Assembly (NCBI GenBank): GCA_002373875.1
Contig: DFKQ01000011.1
Span: forward strand, 1 to 64,000
Direction: 5' to 3'
From: Lachnospiraceae bacterium UBA3641
GTDB lineage: Bacteria > Bacillota > Clostridia > Lachnospirales > Lachnospiraceae
Length of the DNA: 64,000 bases
Below are positions 27,958 to 36,137 of this stretch, piece by piece (the stretch's first letter is position 1; each line of letters opens with the position of its first letter). The notes beneath the pieces are model-generated. The model was not told the origin of the DNA. It saw only the letters and a list, made by a program, of their open reading frames with translations, and did no database searches. The position numbers were made by a program, and so were the translations under genes.

Positions 27958-29610
27958 ATGTCGGATTCGGATATAAACAATACAAATAATAACAATAGCA
28001 ATAACGACGGTGATTACGAGGTATACTGCCAGATGTGCAGAAGGAGCAGGAGCCAGGTAAGTGATATGTTCAAGCTTCTCGACGGCATGTATATATGCTC
28101 GGACTGTATGCATAAGACCATGGATACAATGGGTCAGTTCGGTTTCCCGACCATCAATCCCTTCGCCACCGGGGCCAATGCCCGGAAGGGAACTCCCCTT
28201 GGGAGCATATTCGGTGATCTTAATAAGCAGTCGGCTGATGCGATGCGGAAGGAGGAGCAGGAGGGACCTGCTCTAACCGGGCAGCCCGCAGCCATGGAAG
28301 AGGCGAATCCTGATGAGGATAAGAAGGAAGAAAACGGGGATGACAAGCCCGGTCAGGATGCATCAAACCTGCTTCAGGGCTTCCCCGGCATAAGCTTCCT
28401 TAATATGTCCGATATACCCGGTCTTTTCGGCCAGAAGACCAGGGTTAAGAAAAAGTCCAAGAAAACAGGGCCAGTTATAGACCTGGCCAAGATACCCCAG
28501 CCTCATAAGATCAAGCAGATGCTGGATGAGTATGTTATAGGTCAGGAGAAGGCCAAGAAGATAATCTCGGTTGCCGTATACAACCATTATAAGAGGGTTT
28601 CGTCTGAGGAACAGCGTGAGGATAAATACGGCGAGGAATTTAGAAATGTTGATATTGAGAAGTCAAATGTTCTCCTTATAGGTCCCACGGGATGTGGCAA
28701 GACCTATCTTGTTAAGACACTGGCAAAGCTTCTGGATGTACCCCTTGCCATAGCGGATGCCACTTCGCTTACCGAGGCCGGTTATATTGGCGATGATATA
28801 GAGAGTGTTGTCACCAAGCTCTTAACGGCTGCCGACAATGATGTGGAGAAGGCGGAAACAGGCATCATATTCATAGATGAGATCGATAAGATCGCCAAGA
28901 AGAAGAATACCCACTCCAGGGATGTTTCGGGAGAGTCAGTCCAGCAGGGAATGCTTAAGCTCCTTGAAGGGAGTGAGATCGAGGTTCCGGTGGGTTCCAA
29001 TAGCAAGAATGCAATGGTACCGCTTACAACCATCAATACCAAGAATATCCTCTTTATATGCGGCGGTGCCTTTCCCGAGCTTGATGAGATAATAAAGCAG
29101 AGGCTTAGGAAGCAGACCTCCATAGGCTTTAATGCGGAGCTTAAGGATGTCCTTGATAAGAAGAAGGATATCTTAAAAGAGGTAACGGTGGAAGATATCA
29201 AGAAGTTCGGTATGATCCCCGAATTTGTGGGCCGTCTTCCCATTATAGCAACCATGGAGGGGCTTACGGAGGATATGCTGGTGGATGTACTTAAAGAGCC
29301 AAGAAATGCGATAATCAAGCAGTACAGGAAGCTTCTTGCCATGGACGAGGTTGAGCTTGACTTTGATGATGAGGCCTTACATGAAATAGCAAAGAAGGCC
29401 CTTTTGAAGGATACGGGAGCCAGAGCCTTACGGTCTATAATCGAAGAGATCATGCTGGATATAATGTATGAGATTCCCAAGGATGACAATATCGGCCGGG
29501 TAACCATCACTAAGGATTATATACTGGGAACAGGAGGTCCTGTCATCGACTTAAGAGGCGGGGATTTAAGTTTTAATGAGCGCGACGGGCTTAAGGCTGT
29601 TGCAGGTTGA
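27958..29610 (+). CDS. ClpX-type AAA+ unfoldase paralogue
   Basis: 550 aa, longer than ordinary ClpX (about 420). An Asn-rich start is followed by a ClpX zinc-binding domain (Cys24, Cys27, Cys47, Cys50). A linker of about 110 residues follows, then the AAA+ core from about 180: DEYVIGQEKAKK, Walker A GPTGCGKT near 242, pore loop EAGYIGDD, Walker B IIFIDEIDK near 303, sensor NILFICGGAF and arginine-finger region FVGRLP. The ClpP-docking IGF loop is kept (TSIGFNAELK). The RKH substrate loop of standard ClpX is replaced by GSNSKNAM. So it can probably join ClpP but is unlikely to read ssrA-type tags the usual way. Position inside a polysaccharide locus, 17 bases after a GT gene and 10 before MBOAT, suggests it controls turnover of a locus protein. 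That role is inference. Confidence 0.85.
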   Translation: MSDSDINNTNNNNSNNDGDYEVYCQMCRRSRSQVSDMFKLLDGMYICSDCMHKTMDTMGQFGFPTINPFATGANARKGTPLGSIFGDLNKQSADAMRKEEQEGPALTGQPAAMEEANPDEDKKEENGDDKPGQDASNLLQGFPGISFLNMSDIPGLFGQKTRVKKKSKKTGPVIDLAKIPQPHKIKQMLDEYVIGQEKAKKIISVAVYNHYKRVSSEEQREDKYGEEFRNVDIEKSNVLLIGPTGCGKTYLVKTLAKLLDVPLAIADATSLTEAGYIGDDIESVVTKLLTAADNDVEKAETGIIFIDEIDKIAKKKNTHSRDVSGESVQQGMLKLLEGSEIEVPVGSNSKNAMVPLTTINTKNILFICGGAFPELDEIIKQRLRKQTSIGFNAELKDVLDKKKDILKEVTVEDIKKFGMIPEFVGRLPIIATMEGLTEDMLVDVLKEPRNAIIKQYRKLLAMDEVELDFDDEALHEIAKKALLKDTGARALRSIIEEIMLDIMYEIPKDDNIGRVTITKDYILGTGGPVIDLRGGDLSFNERDGLKAVAG

Positions 29611-29620
29611 GGAGTGAATA

Positions 29621-31066
29621 ATGCTATTTTCGACAGCGGCCTTTGCGATTTTCATGGCCATCGTATTTACTGTTTACTGGCTGATGCCGCATAAATACAG
29701 ATGGATCGTCATACTTACAGCAAATGCCTGGTTTTACATAAGCTATGATGTAAGATATCTTGCCGTTATCCTTATAACGATGGTTGCTTCGTTTTTATGT
29801 GCCATTCTGATAGATAGGGAGCGGGAAGAAAATAAGAAAAAGACGATCATGATAACAGGGGTGATCACGGCATTATCCCTGTTGTTTGTGTTCAAATATT
29901 TAAACTTTGCGCTGTATACGGTGTCGAAGGTCTTAAACAGGATAAGCATACCGGTGCATGAGACAACTCTTAAGCTCATAATGCCTGTGGGTATCTCCTT
30001 TTACACCTTTATGGCCGTCGGATATCTTGTCGATGTCTACAGGGGTAAGACAGAGCCCGTAAGACACTTCGGTAAATACGCTATCTTCGTTTCCTTCTTT
30101 CCCAATGTATCATCGGGTCCCATAGAGAGGGCCGGTCACTTCATCCCTCAGATAGACAAGGAGAAGTTATTTGACTATGATTCCGTCGTATACGGAGCAA
30201 GGCTTCTGATGCTCGGTATGATAAAAAAGATAGTCATAGCCGATATGATGGTCAAGTATGTGGATGAGGTATTCAATAAGGTGCCGGAGCATCACGGAAT
30301 ATGCTTCGCCTGGGCTACCATTCTGTATACCTTCGAGATCTATTGCGATTTTTCGGGTTATTCGGATATGGCCATAGGCGTTGCAAGGATGCTGGGATTT
30401 GAGCTTACAGGCAACTTCAGACAGCCCTATCTTGCATCAAGCATTAAGGAATTCTGGGGCAGGTGGCATATATCCTTGTCAACCTGGTTTCGGGACTATG
30501 TATATATTCCCCTTGGCGGGAACAGGTGCAAGAAGGCAAGACGGGACCTTAACCTTCTTATAACCTTCTTATTAAGCGGTCTGTGGCACGGAGCAAGCTG
30601 GACCTTCGTTCTGTGGGGAGGTATTCACGGAGTGGCGCAGGTGATCGAAAACAGGATTAAGGAGGCAATAAAGCTTGACAGGGAGAAGGAGAAAAACCTG
30701 CCAGGGCCGGTAAAGCTCATGCTCACGATCCTTACCTTCTGTATCGTAAGCTACGCATGGATGTTCTTCAGGGCTAATTCGATTTCGGAAGCCTTCTATA
30801 TAGTCCGAAGCATGTTTACGGACCTTGACCTGCAGGGTGCAATGACCCAGATGACCATGAGTGATAAATCCGTGATAAAGACTTCAGCGGCGATCCTATT
30901 GCTGCTTGTTTTCGATCACTTTAACGGGAAGGGTGACCTGCTGCTTAAGATGAATAAGATGAAGGCGCCCGTTCGCTGGGTTATCTATATTGCATCGGCG
31001 ATCCTTGTTATCGCTCTTAAGACGCATAATACGGAGATTCAGGAATTTATCTATTTTAAATTCTAG
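29621..31066 (+). CDS. MBOAT O-acetyltransferase (AlgI-like)
   Basis: 481 aa polytopic protein. PVGISFYTFMAVGYLVDVY, FFPNVSSGPIERA, EFWGRWHISLSTWFRDYVYI and LLSGLWHGASWTF (catalytic His) are diagnostic of AlgI/PatA/DltB-type MBOAT acyltransferases. It moves acetyl groups from a cytosolic donor across the membrane for O-acetylation of a glycan. The SGNH-like protein at 31419 is the expected extracytoplasmic partner, as AlgJ/AlgX or PatB are in other systems. The start follows AGGAGTGAATA. Confidence 0.94.
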   Translation: MLFSTAAFAIFMAIVFTVYWLMPHKYRWIVILTANAWFYISYDVRYLAVILITMVASFLCAILIDREREENKKKTIMITGVITALSLLFVFKYLNFALYTVSKVLNRISIPVHETTLKLIMPVGISFYTFMAVGYLVDVYRGKTEPVRHFGKYAIFVSFFPNVSSGPIERAGHFIPQIDKEKLFDYDSVVYGARLLMLGMIKKIVIADMMVKYVDEVFNKVPEHHGICFAWATILYTFEIYCDFSGYSDMAIGVARMLGFELTGNFRQPYLASSIKEFWGRWHISLSTWFRDYVYIPLGGNRCKKARRDLNLLITFLLSGLWHGASWTFVLWGGIHGVAQVIENRIKEAIKLDREKEKNLPGPVKLMLTILTFCIVSYAWMFFRANSISEAFYIVRSMFTDLDLQGAMTQMTMSDKSVIKTSAAILLLLVFDHFNGKGDLLLKMNKMKAPVRWVIYIASAILVIALKTHNTEIQEFIYFKF

Positions 31067-31270
31067 AATATCAAATCAGATACGCTCTGCGTCATACGAT
31101 TTTGGACGAACCGTCAGAGTAGCGGAAAAGAACTCGAATCCATTCTCGTGCTTTTCACTCTCCTACTGTCATAAGGACTCCACCGCTTCGCGGTACCCCT
31201 CATGACGAACTACCGTCCGGTCGGGGAGCACTCTTCCTCCCGTCCGAAATGTATGCCGCTTCGCTTACGT
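31067..31270. other. Non-coding stretch with one strong hairpin
   Basis: First part of the 352-base gap between the MBOAT and SGNH genes. I find no gene. A hairpin at 31168-31206 pairs GTCAT with ATGAC, AGG with CCT, and ACCGC-TTC-GCGGT at the tip. The rest is unassigned and looks like decayed repeat DNA. Confidence 0.5.
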
Positions 31271-31394
31271 TATAGTAAACGAAATAAATAATTTCGTTTA
31301 CTATAATAAATTGATGCACACGATTGCGATGGGAAGGGCATCTGCGATGCCTCGCAATCGGCGCAAAGTGAACGAATTAAATTCGTTCACTATA
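31271..31394 (+). repeat. Family-1 composite element (three hairpins), copy A
   Basis: Hairpin 1: TATAGTAAACGAAAT (31271-31285) with its perfect complement at 31291-31305. Middle hairpin: CGATTGCGA (31321-31329) with TCGCAATCG (31352-31360), enclosing GGGCATC-TGC-GATGCC. Hairpin 3: GTGAACGAAT (31368-31377) with ATTCGTTCAC (31381-31390), then TATA. The middle part, from GATGCACA to GGCGCAAA, recurs almost unchanged in reverse orientation at 52874-52930. The flanking stems differ between copies but still pair. Confidence 0.88.
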
Positions 31395-31418
31395 ATTATA
31401 GAAAAGTGAAGTGAATTT

Positions 31419-32477
31419 ATGAAAAATAATAATGGTTTGATAAAGTTCATATTGAAGTTCGCTATATTTTCGGTGATCGTCCTGGGTTTCTTCATCACGA
31501 TTAACGTGGGTGTAGACCCCTACAATATCTTCCACTACGAGTATCCCCGCAACAACGGTATCGAAGCCAACAAGAACTACATCAAGATGCGTTACATCTT
31601 AAACCACAAGGACGAGTTCGATTCACTGCTCTTTGGTTCATCCCGTGCAGGCTTTACCGATGTGGAGGCATTGCCTGACGGTAAGTACTACAACATGTGT
31701 TCATCTGAGGCATTACCGGCGGAACATGTAAGGCTTCTTAAGATCCTTATAAAGAAGGGCTTTGTTCCTAAGAACGTAACTGTCATGGTGGATGATATCT
31801 CATGCTTTGTCGATCCGGAAGGACTTCACAAGACCATGCTCTTCAGAACGCCTTATCCCGATGATACCTTAAGCTCCTGGTTTGATTTTTACGTTAAATA
31901 CTGTGATATACTTACAACCTGGGAGGCTTATCAAAAGATAAAGGGTTATGTGCCCACGGATGATGATTATACGGCCAGGTTCAGGAGAAGCGGGTCGGAG
32001 AGGCTTGATGCGGTCAGTTCCTTCCATGATGAGGATGAAGTCGGTTACTGGGCGGATTACTATAAGTTAAGGGTCGACGAGGTCATGGCTGATATACGGC
32101 AGCTGCGGGAAGTGTGTGAAGCCAACGATATCAACCTTCGCATAGTTACCAATCCGCTTTATTATAAAACCTATCAGAGGGATATCGAGAACGGATATAT
32201 TGACTTTCTCTATGCCCTGGCCGGAGAGGTTGAATATATGAACTTCAGCTCATTCTCGGATATAACGCTTAATGAGCACAATTACTATGAGACAAGCCAT
32301 TTTACGGCTGAAGTATCCCGGAAGATGATGGAGATCACCTACGGCGGTGAGAGACATGACAACCTGTGGCAGCAGGGCTTCGGTGTTAAGGTCAATAAGG
32401 ACAATCGTGATGAATTTATCTACTTTCTTAAATATCAGGCTACGGAACGTGGCGTTGTGCTCCCTGCTGGGGATTGA
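31419..32477 (+). CDS. SGNH-like membrane-anchored acetylation partner protein
   Basis: 352 aa. One N-terminal membrane helix (about 9-30, KFAIFSVIVLGFFITINVGV) is followed by a long outer domain. LLFGSSRAGFTDVE gives the block-I Ser, and YYETSHFTAEVSRKMM near the C-terminus gives the late His. This is the layout of AlgJ/DltD-like SGNH proteins that finish O-acetylation with an MBOAT. It lies downstream of the MBOAT gene across a repeat-filled gap. Family assignment rests on the two motifs and context. Confidence 0.72.
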   Translation: MKNNNGLIKFILKFAIFSVIVLGFFITINVGVDPYNIFHYEYPRNNGIEANKNYIKMRYILNHKDEFDSLLFGSSRAGFTDVEALPDGKYYNMCSSEALPAEHVRLLKILIKKGFVPKNVTVMVDDISCFVDPEGLHKTMLFRTPYPDDTLSSWFDFYVKYCDILTTWEAYQKIKGYVPTDDDYTARFRRSGSERLDAVSSFHDEDEVGYWADYYKLRVDEVMADIRQLREVCEANDINLRIVTNPLYYKTYQRDIENGYIDFLYALAGEVEYMNFSSFSDITLNEHNYYETSHFTAEVSRKMMEITYGGERHDNLWQQGFGVKVNKDNRDEFIYFLKYQATERGVVLPAGD

Positions 32478-32991
32478 ATGTGAACTTGCCGCAGCCTTCA
32501 TCCTCGGTTTTATACTGGATGCATTGCCGGGAATGTCGGATACCTATCAGGAGCATATGTCACCCCTGCTTGAGAACGATCTGTCAACGATATTGCTGGT
32601 CGTAATTATCGCGCCTATCCTTGAGGAACTCATTTTTCGCGGTCTTATCCTGTCCCTTTCCCGTAAATTCCTGCCTTTTCTTGCGGCGGATATTATTCAG
32701 GCAGGTTTATTCGGGATATACCATATGAATCTTGTTCAGGGGATATATGCATTTGTACTGGGATTGTTTATAGGGTATCTTGTAAAGTGTACAGGTTCTG
32801 TGATATACGGTATCTGTTTTCATGTGGTATTTAACCTGACGGGACTTCTTATTGATGACCTCATGCCGGATGACCCGAATACAGCGATTCGGCTGACCAT
32901 TATAACGGCCGCGCTTGCGGCCATCTTATTTACCCTTATGAGGGTCAGGAAAACAGACAGGCCGGACATGGGGAATAATCCTCTACGATAA
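32410..32991 (+). CDS. CPBP-family intramembrane protease
   Basis: About 193 aa if translation starts at ATG 32410, which has AAGGA eight bases upstream; GTG 32449 is an alternative, and the frame itself extends to 32347 inside the SGNH gene. Membrane protein with EELIFRG (EExxxR motif), FGIYHMNL (His) and HVVFNLTG (HxxxN), the three CPBP/Rce1-type motifs. The family includes CAAX-type proteases and bacteriocin self-immunity proteins; substrate unknown. The gene overlaps the SGNH gene by 68 bases and converges with the ATP-grasp gene, overlapping it by nine bases. Confidence 0.82.
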   Translation: MNLSTFLNIRLRNVALCSLLGIECELAAAFILGFILDALPGMSDTYQEHMSPLLENDLSTILLVVIIAPILEELIFRGLILSLSRKFLPFLAADIIQAGLFGIYHMNLVQGIYAFVLGLFIGYLVKCTGSVIYGICFHVVFNLTGLLIDDLMPDDPNTAIRLTIITAALAAILFTLMRVRKTDRPDMGNNPLR

Positions 32992-33933
32992 GGCGTGCCT
33001 TATGTGGTCGGCAAACATCTTCACGATATCGATGTCCGTATAGGTATAGAGCATGCGCGAACCGACAGCATCCTCGATCTCATTAAATACGGGACCGCCC
33101 TTGTCATAGATCAGGTCAACTCCGATAAAGTCAGAGGGCAGGGCTTCGGCAAGCTCGCCGGCTATAAACCTCTCCTGTCTTGTGGGGGTGATGAGCGAGG
33201 CTGTCCCCCCAAGGGAGAAGTTCGCCCGAAAGTCGCTTCTGTCCCCTGCGATCCTGAGCATTCCCGCAACTATTTCATTCCCGAGCATATATATACGTAG
33301 GTCCCTTCCCCATGTATCACAGGGCCTCTGCATAAGAAGCTTCTTATATGGACGCAGACGGAAGGCACGCATTATATCCTGGAGCGATGAGTGAAGTTCA
33401 TCCTCGTTATTTATCAAAAAGACATGCCTGCCCCCATGACCGTCGGCAGGCTTTAATACAAAAGGATAGCCAAAATCATCCGCGATCCGGTTTATTTCCT
33501 TAAAGCATTCCATATCCTTAAATGACCTGTCCTCATCCACCGGTATAAGCGGCTTAAGCGCAGAACCTTCAATGGTGATATATGGCATGAAGGAGAGTCC
33601 CAGCTTATCTGCAAGGGCGTAGGACAAGTCCTTGTCGTTTCCGAGACGGGTAACTTCGGATGGGTTGAAAACCCGTACTCCCTGTTCCTCGAATTCAGGA
33701 GCGATATCGGCATTACGTGAACGGTTTATGATAAATGAGGGGAACTCCCTGTTCTTAAGCATACGCTTTGCCATATCTTTATCATCATGCGCACTGTCGT
33801 AAGCCTGCGCTATATAATCGGTATATACCAACTCCAACCTGTAGGGATGCAGTTCGTTCTGAAGTTTTTCGATGAACCAGCTGTTTTTTCTTGCGTCTGC
33901 CGATTCATAGAGGATCCAACCTGTTTTGTTCAT
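32983..33933 (-). CDS. ATP-grasp ligase (RimK-like), second of pair
   Basis: 316 aa, ATG at 33933 after GGGAGAAACAGC. Central ATP-grasp: YPFVLKPADGHGGRHVFLI (ATP lysine and glycine loop), MQRPCDTWGRDLRIYMLG, FRANFSLGGTASL. The usual C-terminal metal-binding E-x-N is altered: FNEIEDAVG. It is about a paralogue of the upstream gene (33930-34811) and its start overlaps that gene's stop (ATGA). Such enzymes join a carboxylate to an amine, as in glutamate ligation. The acceptor is not known. Confidence 0.82.
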   Translation of the reverse strand: MNKTGWILYESADARKNSWFIEKLQNELHPYRLELVYTDYIAQAYDSAHDDKDMAKRMLKNREFPSFIINRSRNADIAPEFEEQGVRVFNPSEVTRLGNDKDLSYALADKLGLSFMPYITIEGSALKPLIPVDEDRSFKDMECFKEINRIADDFGYPFVLKPADGHGGRHVFLINNEDELHSSLQDIMRAFRLRPYKKLLMQRPCDTWGRDLRIYMLGNEIVAGMLRIAGDRSDFRANFSLGGTASLITPTRQERFIAGELAEALPSDFIGVDLIYDKGGPVFNEIEDAVGSRMLYTYTDIDIVKMFADHIRHALS

Positions 33934-34811
33934 GCTGTTTCTCCCATAATGTGGCGGATAAGGGCTTCGGCGACATTGATGCCCGTGCAGTCATATATGC
34001 TCTTAAAATGTGCGTTGCTGTTCACCTCGCACAGGACGGGTTCGCCGTCCCGTCCGAATAGTATATCAACTCCGGCATAATCAAGCTTAAGCTCCCGGCA
34101 TACCTTAAGTGCCATGCTGCATTGCTCATCAGTAGGGGCGTATTGCTTCATATGGCCGCCTGCCGTTATGTTGGCACGAAAATCCCCGTCATTGTACCTT
34201 AGCATAGATGCCACGCATTTGTCTCCGACAACATTGATCCTTATGTCGCGGCCCCTGCCTGATCCTATATATTCCTGGGCTATACAGGGACGACCGCCCA
34301 CCTTCTGTATTACAGACAGGGCTTCGGCACGTGATCCTGCCAGATAAACCTGGGCTCCGAAGGAACCGTAGCATTCCTTTATGATAAAAGGATAGTCAAG
34401 CTCCGCTTCAATGCGGTCGAGAAACTCAAGGTTATTATAACCAAGATGTTCGTAGGTAAAAGGAAAGGTGAAGGTTCTGGGCATTCTGACCCTGCCTGCA
34501 AGAAGCCTGCAGGTCAATGATTTGTCATCACAGGCTTCAATAGCGTCAGCGCGGTTGTACAGCCTCAATCCCTGCGCTTCAAGAGCCCGGGCAAGGCGGA
34601 TGTCCTTATCCCAGAAGATGACGTAATCCGGTGCTTGTGCACATATATCCGGATAAATAACATTACCGCTGTCCGTGTTAACGAGAAAAAGGTCATTGGT
34701 AAGCAGGGTAAGGTCACTGCCTGCCTTCACGGCAGCCCTAATAAGCCAGTCGTATAGCTCGCTGAATTTGTCCGTATATAAAAACCTGTTTACGATAAGC
34801 CATCCCTTCAT
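33930..34811 (-). CDS. ATP-grasp ligase (RimK-like), first of pair
   Basis: 293 aa. N-terminal GWLIVNRFLYTDKF, middle IIKECYGSFGAQVYL (ATP-binding), QEYIGSGRGRDIRINVVG, DFRANITAGG and C-terminal LCEVNSNAHFKSI with an intact E-x-N metal site. This matches RimK-type alpha-L-glutamate ligase-like proteins. No strong ribosome site precedes 34811 (AAAGGA is 14 bases away). Two tandem paralogues suggest either two successive additions or a heteromeric ligase. No candidate precursor peptide lies beside them. Confidence 0.85.
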   Translation of the reverse strand: MKGWLIVNRFLYTDKFSELYDWLIRAAVKAGSDLTLLTNDLFLVNTDSGNVIYPDICAQAPDYVIFWDKDIRLARALEAQGLRLYNRADAIEACDDKSLTCRLLAGRVRMPRTFTFPFTYEHLGYNNLEFLDRIEAELDYPFIIKECYGSFGAQVYLAGSRAEALSVIQKVGGRPCIAQEYIGSGRGRDIRINVVGDKCVASMLRYNDGDFRANITAGGHMKQYAPTDEQCSMALKVCRELKLDYAGVDILFGRDGEPVLCEVNSNAHFKSIYDCTGINVAEALIRHIMGETA

Positions 34812-34911
34812 GGGAATAAACCGGTCCTTTCACCCTTATATATAAAAAGGATAGCATAATTCACTTATTTATGGTACACTATTTTAAATGATTTGAGAGG
34901 AGGATATTCTT

Positions 34912-35463
34912 ATGATCTGTAGTAATTGCGGACACGAGATATTAGAGGGAAGTAAGTACTGTATCAACTGCGGAGCTAAGATAGAGGAAGCTGTGAATGT
35001 GACTGAGGAGTTTACGGAGGAAGCAGCCCCGGTTGATGAAACATCTATAGATGATACACTTAATGAAGCGCAGGAGGCTTATGAGCAGGCGGCATCGGAT
35101 CTTGCGGATACGACTGATCAGGCTGTGGGAAGCGATGATTCTCATTCTTCGTCAAGCTTTTATGAGAGTAATGAAACATACACGGATTATTCGGAAGAAG
35201 TTGAAGAGGGCGGCGGGAATATAGGCTTTGCCATTGCATCCTTGGTGTGCGGCTGTCTGTCGATACTTTGCTGTGTGGGCGGATGTATCTCATGGATATT
35301 CTCAATAGTAGCGATAGTAATGGGTATTATCACCATTGTCAAGAAGTATGACGGCAAGGGATTTGCTATTGCGGGAATTGTTACCGGTGGTGTGGGTATC
35401 CTGCTAAGTGTGATCATACTTGTGGCTATGGTTTCGGAAGGCGTTCTCAACGAGCTTATGTAA
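34912..35463 (+). CDS. Zinc-ribbon membrane protein with DUF4190-like region
   Basis: 183 aa; ATG 34912 follows GAGAGGAGGATATTCTT. The N-terminal zinc ribbon has CSNC and CINC (Cys3, 6, 17, 20). An acidic linker (about 25-98) is followed by two membrane segments separated by a Gly-rich turn (GFAIASLVCGCLSILC and a later GIVTGGVGILLSVIIL), typical of small DUF4190-type proteins. Function unknown. It runs divergently from the ATP-grasp pair and ends 12 bases before a DUF2752 gene. Confidence 0.8.
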   Translation: MICSNCGHEILEGSKYCINCGAKIEEAVNVTEEFTEEAAPVDETSIDDTLNEAQEAYEQAASDLADTTDQAVGSDDSHSSSSFYESNETYTDYSEEVEEGGGNIGFAIASLVCGCLSILCCVGGCISWIFSIVAIVMGIITIVKKYDGKGFAIAGIVTGGVGILLSVIILVAMVSEGVLNELM

Positions 35464-35475
35464 TGGGTTGGTTTG

Positions 35476-35892
35476 ATGAAAAATGTTTATAACAAAACAT
35501 TATATGAAATGGGTAAATGGTTGTTGGCTGCAACGGTAGTTGCAGCCATCTTTGTATGGGCTTTCGGCGACGGCTGGCTTGTGAAGGTTCCCGACTGTGC
35601 CTTTGAAGTTATCACCGGACTGTATTGTCCGGGCTGCGGAGGAACCCGTTCCGCCATTGCCCTTTTCCGGGGTCAATTCATTAAAAGCTTCCTGTATCAC
35701 CCGGCTGTTCCATATACCTTTATCGTTTTTACCGTATTTATGATCAAGATGTTCCTGCTTAAGCATTTCGGTCTGGGTAAGGAACATGGGGGAAGGATAC
35801 TTATTTTTATATATATAGGGATCGGGATAGTTATTGTACAGTGGATAGTGAAGCTTATTCTGCTGGTCGGTTACGGGATTCATACACTGTGA
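35476..35892 (+). CDS. DUF2752 membrane protein
   Basis: 138 aa from ATG 35476 (a TTG three bases earlier is also in frame). It has the family signature GLYCPGCGGTRSA followed by ALFRGQFIKSFLYHPAV, and three membrane segments. DUF2752 proteins are common small membrane proteins in Firmicutes and Bacteroidetes without an assigned job. It is probably co-transcribed with the zinc-ribbon gene. Confidence 0.87.
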   Translation: MKNVYNKTLYEMGKWLLAATVVAAIFVWAFGDGWLVKVPDCAFEVITGLYCPGCGGTRSAIALFRGQFIKSFLYHPAVPYTFIVFTVFMIKMFLLKHFGLGKEHGGRILIFIYIGIGIVIVQWIVKLILLVGYGIHTL

Positions 35893-35951
35893 GTCCCAGC
35901 GGCAAGCCATGCTTTATCGGAGTTGACACAATTTATATAAGAAGCGATAAT

Positions 35952-35986
35952 TATAGTAAACGAAATAAATAATTTCGTTTACTATA
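35952..35986. repeat. Family-1 hairpin, single copy
   Basis: Perfect 15-bp arms, TATAGTAAACGAAAT at 35952-35966 and its complement at 35972-35986. The hairpin and its flanks, from TTATAG to AAATTGAT, are identical over about 46 bases to the left end of the composite element at 31271, but the middle hairpin is absent here. Confidence 0.85.
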
Positions 35987-36039
35987 ATAAATTGATATAA
36001 GTATATCATGAAAGGTAAAATTTGGGTAGACAGGGGGAC

Positions 36040-36066
36040 TGAGTCATGGAACCTGTCCCCGTGACT
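36040..36066. repeat. Family-2 hairpin, reverse orientation
   Basis: Stem GAGTCA (36040-36045) with TGACTC (36061-36066) encloses TGGAACCTGTCCCCG, the reverse complement of the GGGGACAGGTTCC loop found at 39070. A TATAAT at 36073 suggests that the repeat overlaps the promoter of the M13 peptidase gene. Confidence 0.75.
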
Positions 36067-36137
36067 CTATCTGTGGTATAATATTTTCAGGCGGCAGGGG
36101 GAGGCAGGACCTGCATTAAAAGGATAGGAGGTTTGGT

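Noticed and set aside
32983..34811. Graspetide-type RiPP cluster
   Set aside because: Ligases look RimK-like rather than MdnB/MdnC-like, and no precursor peptide with a repeated core is visible.
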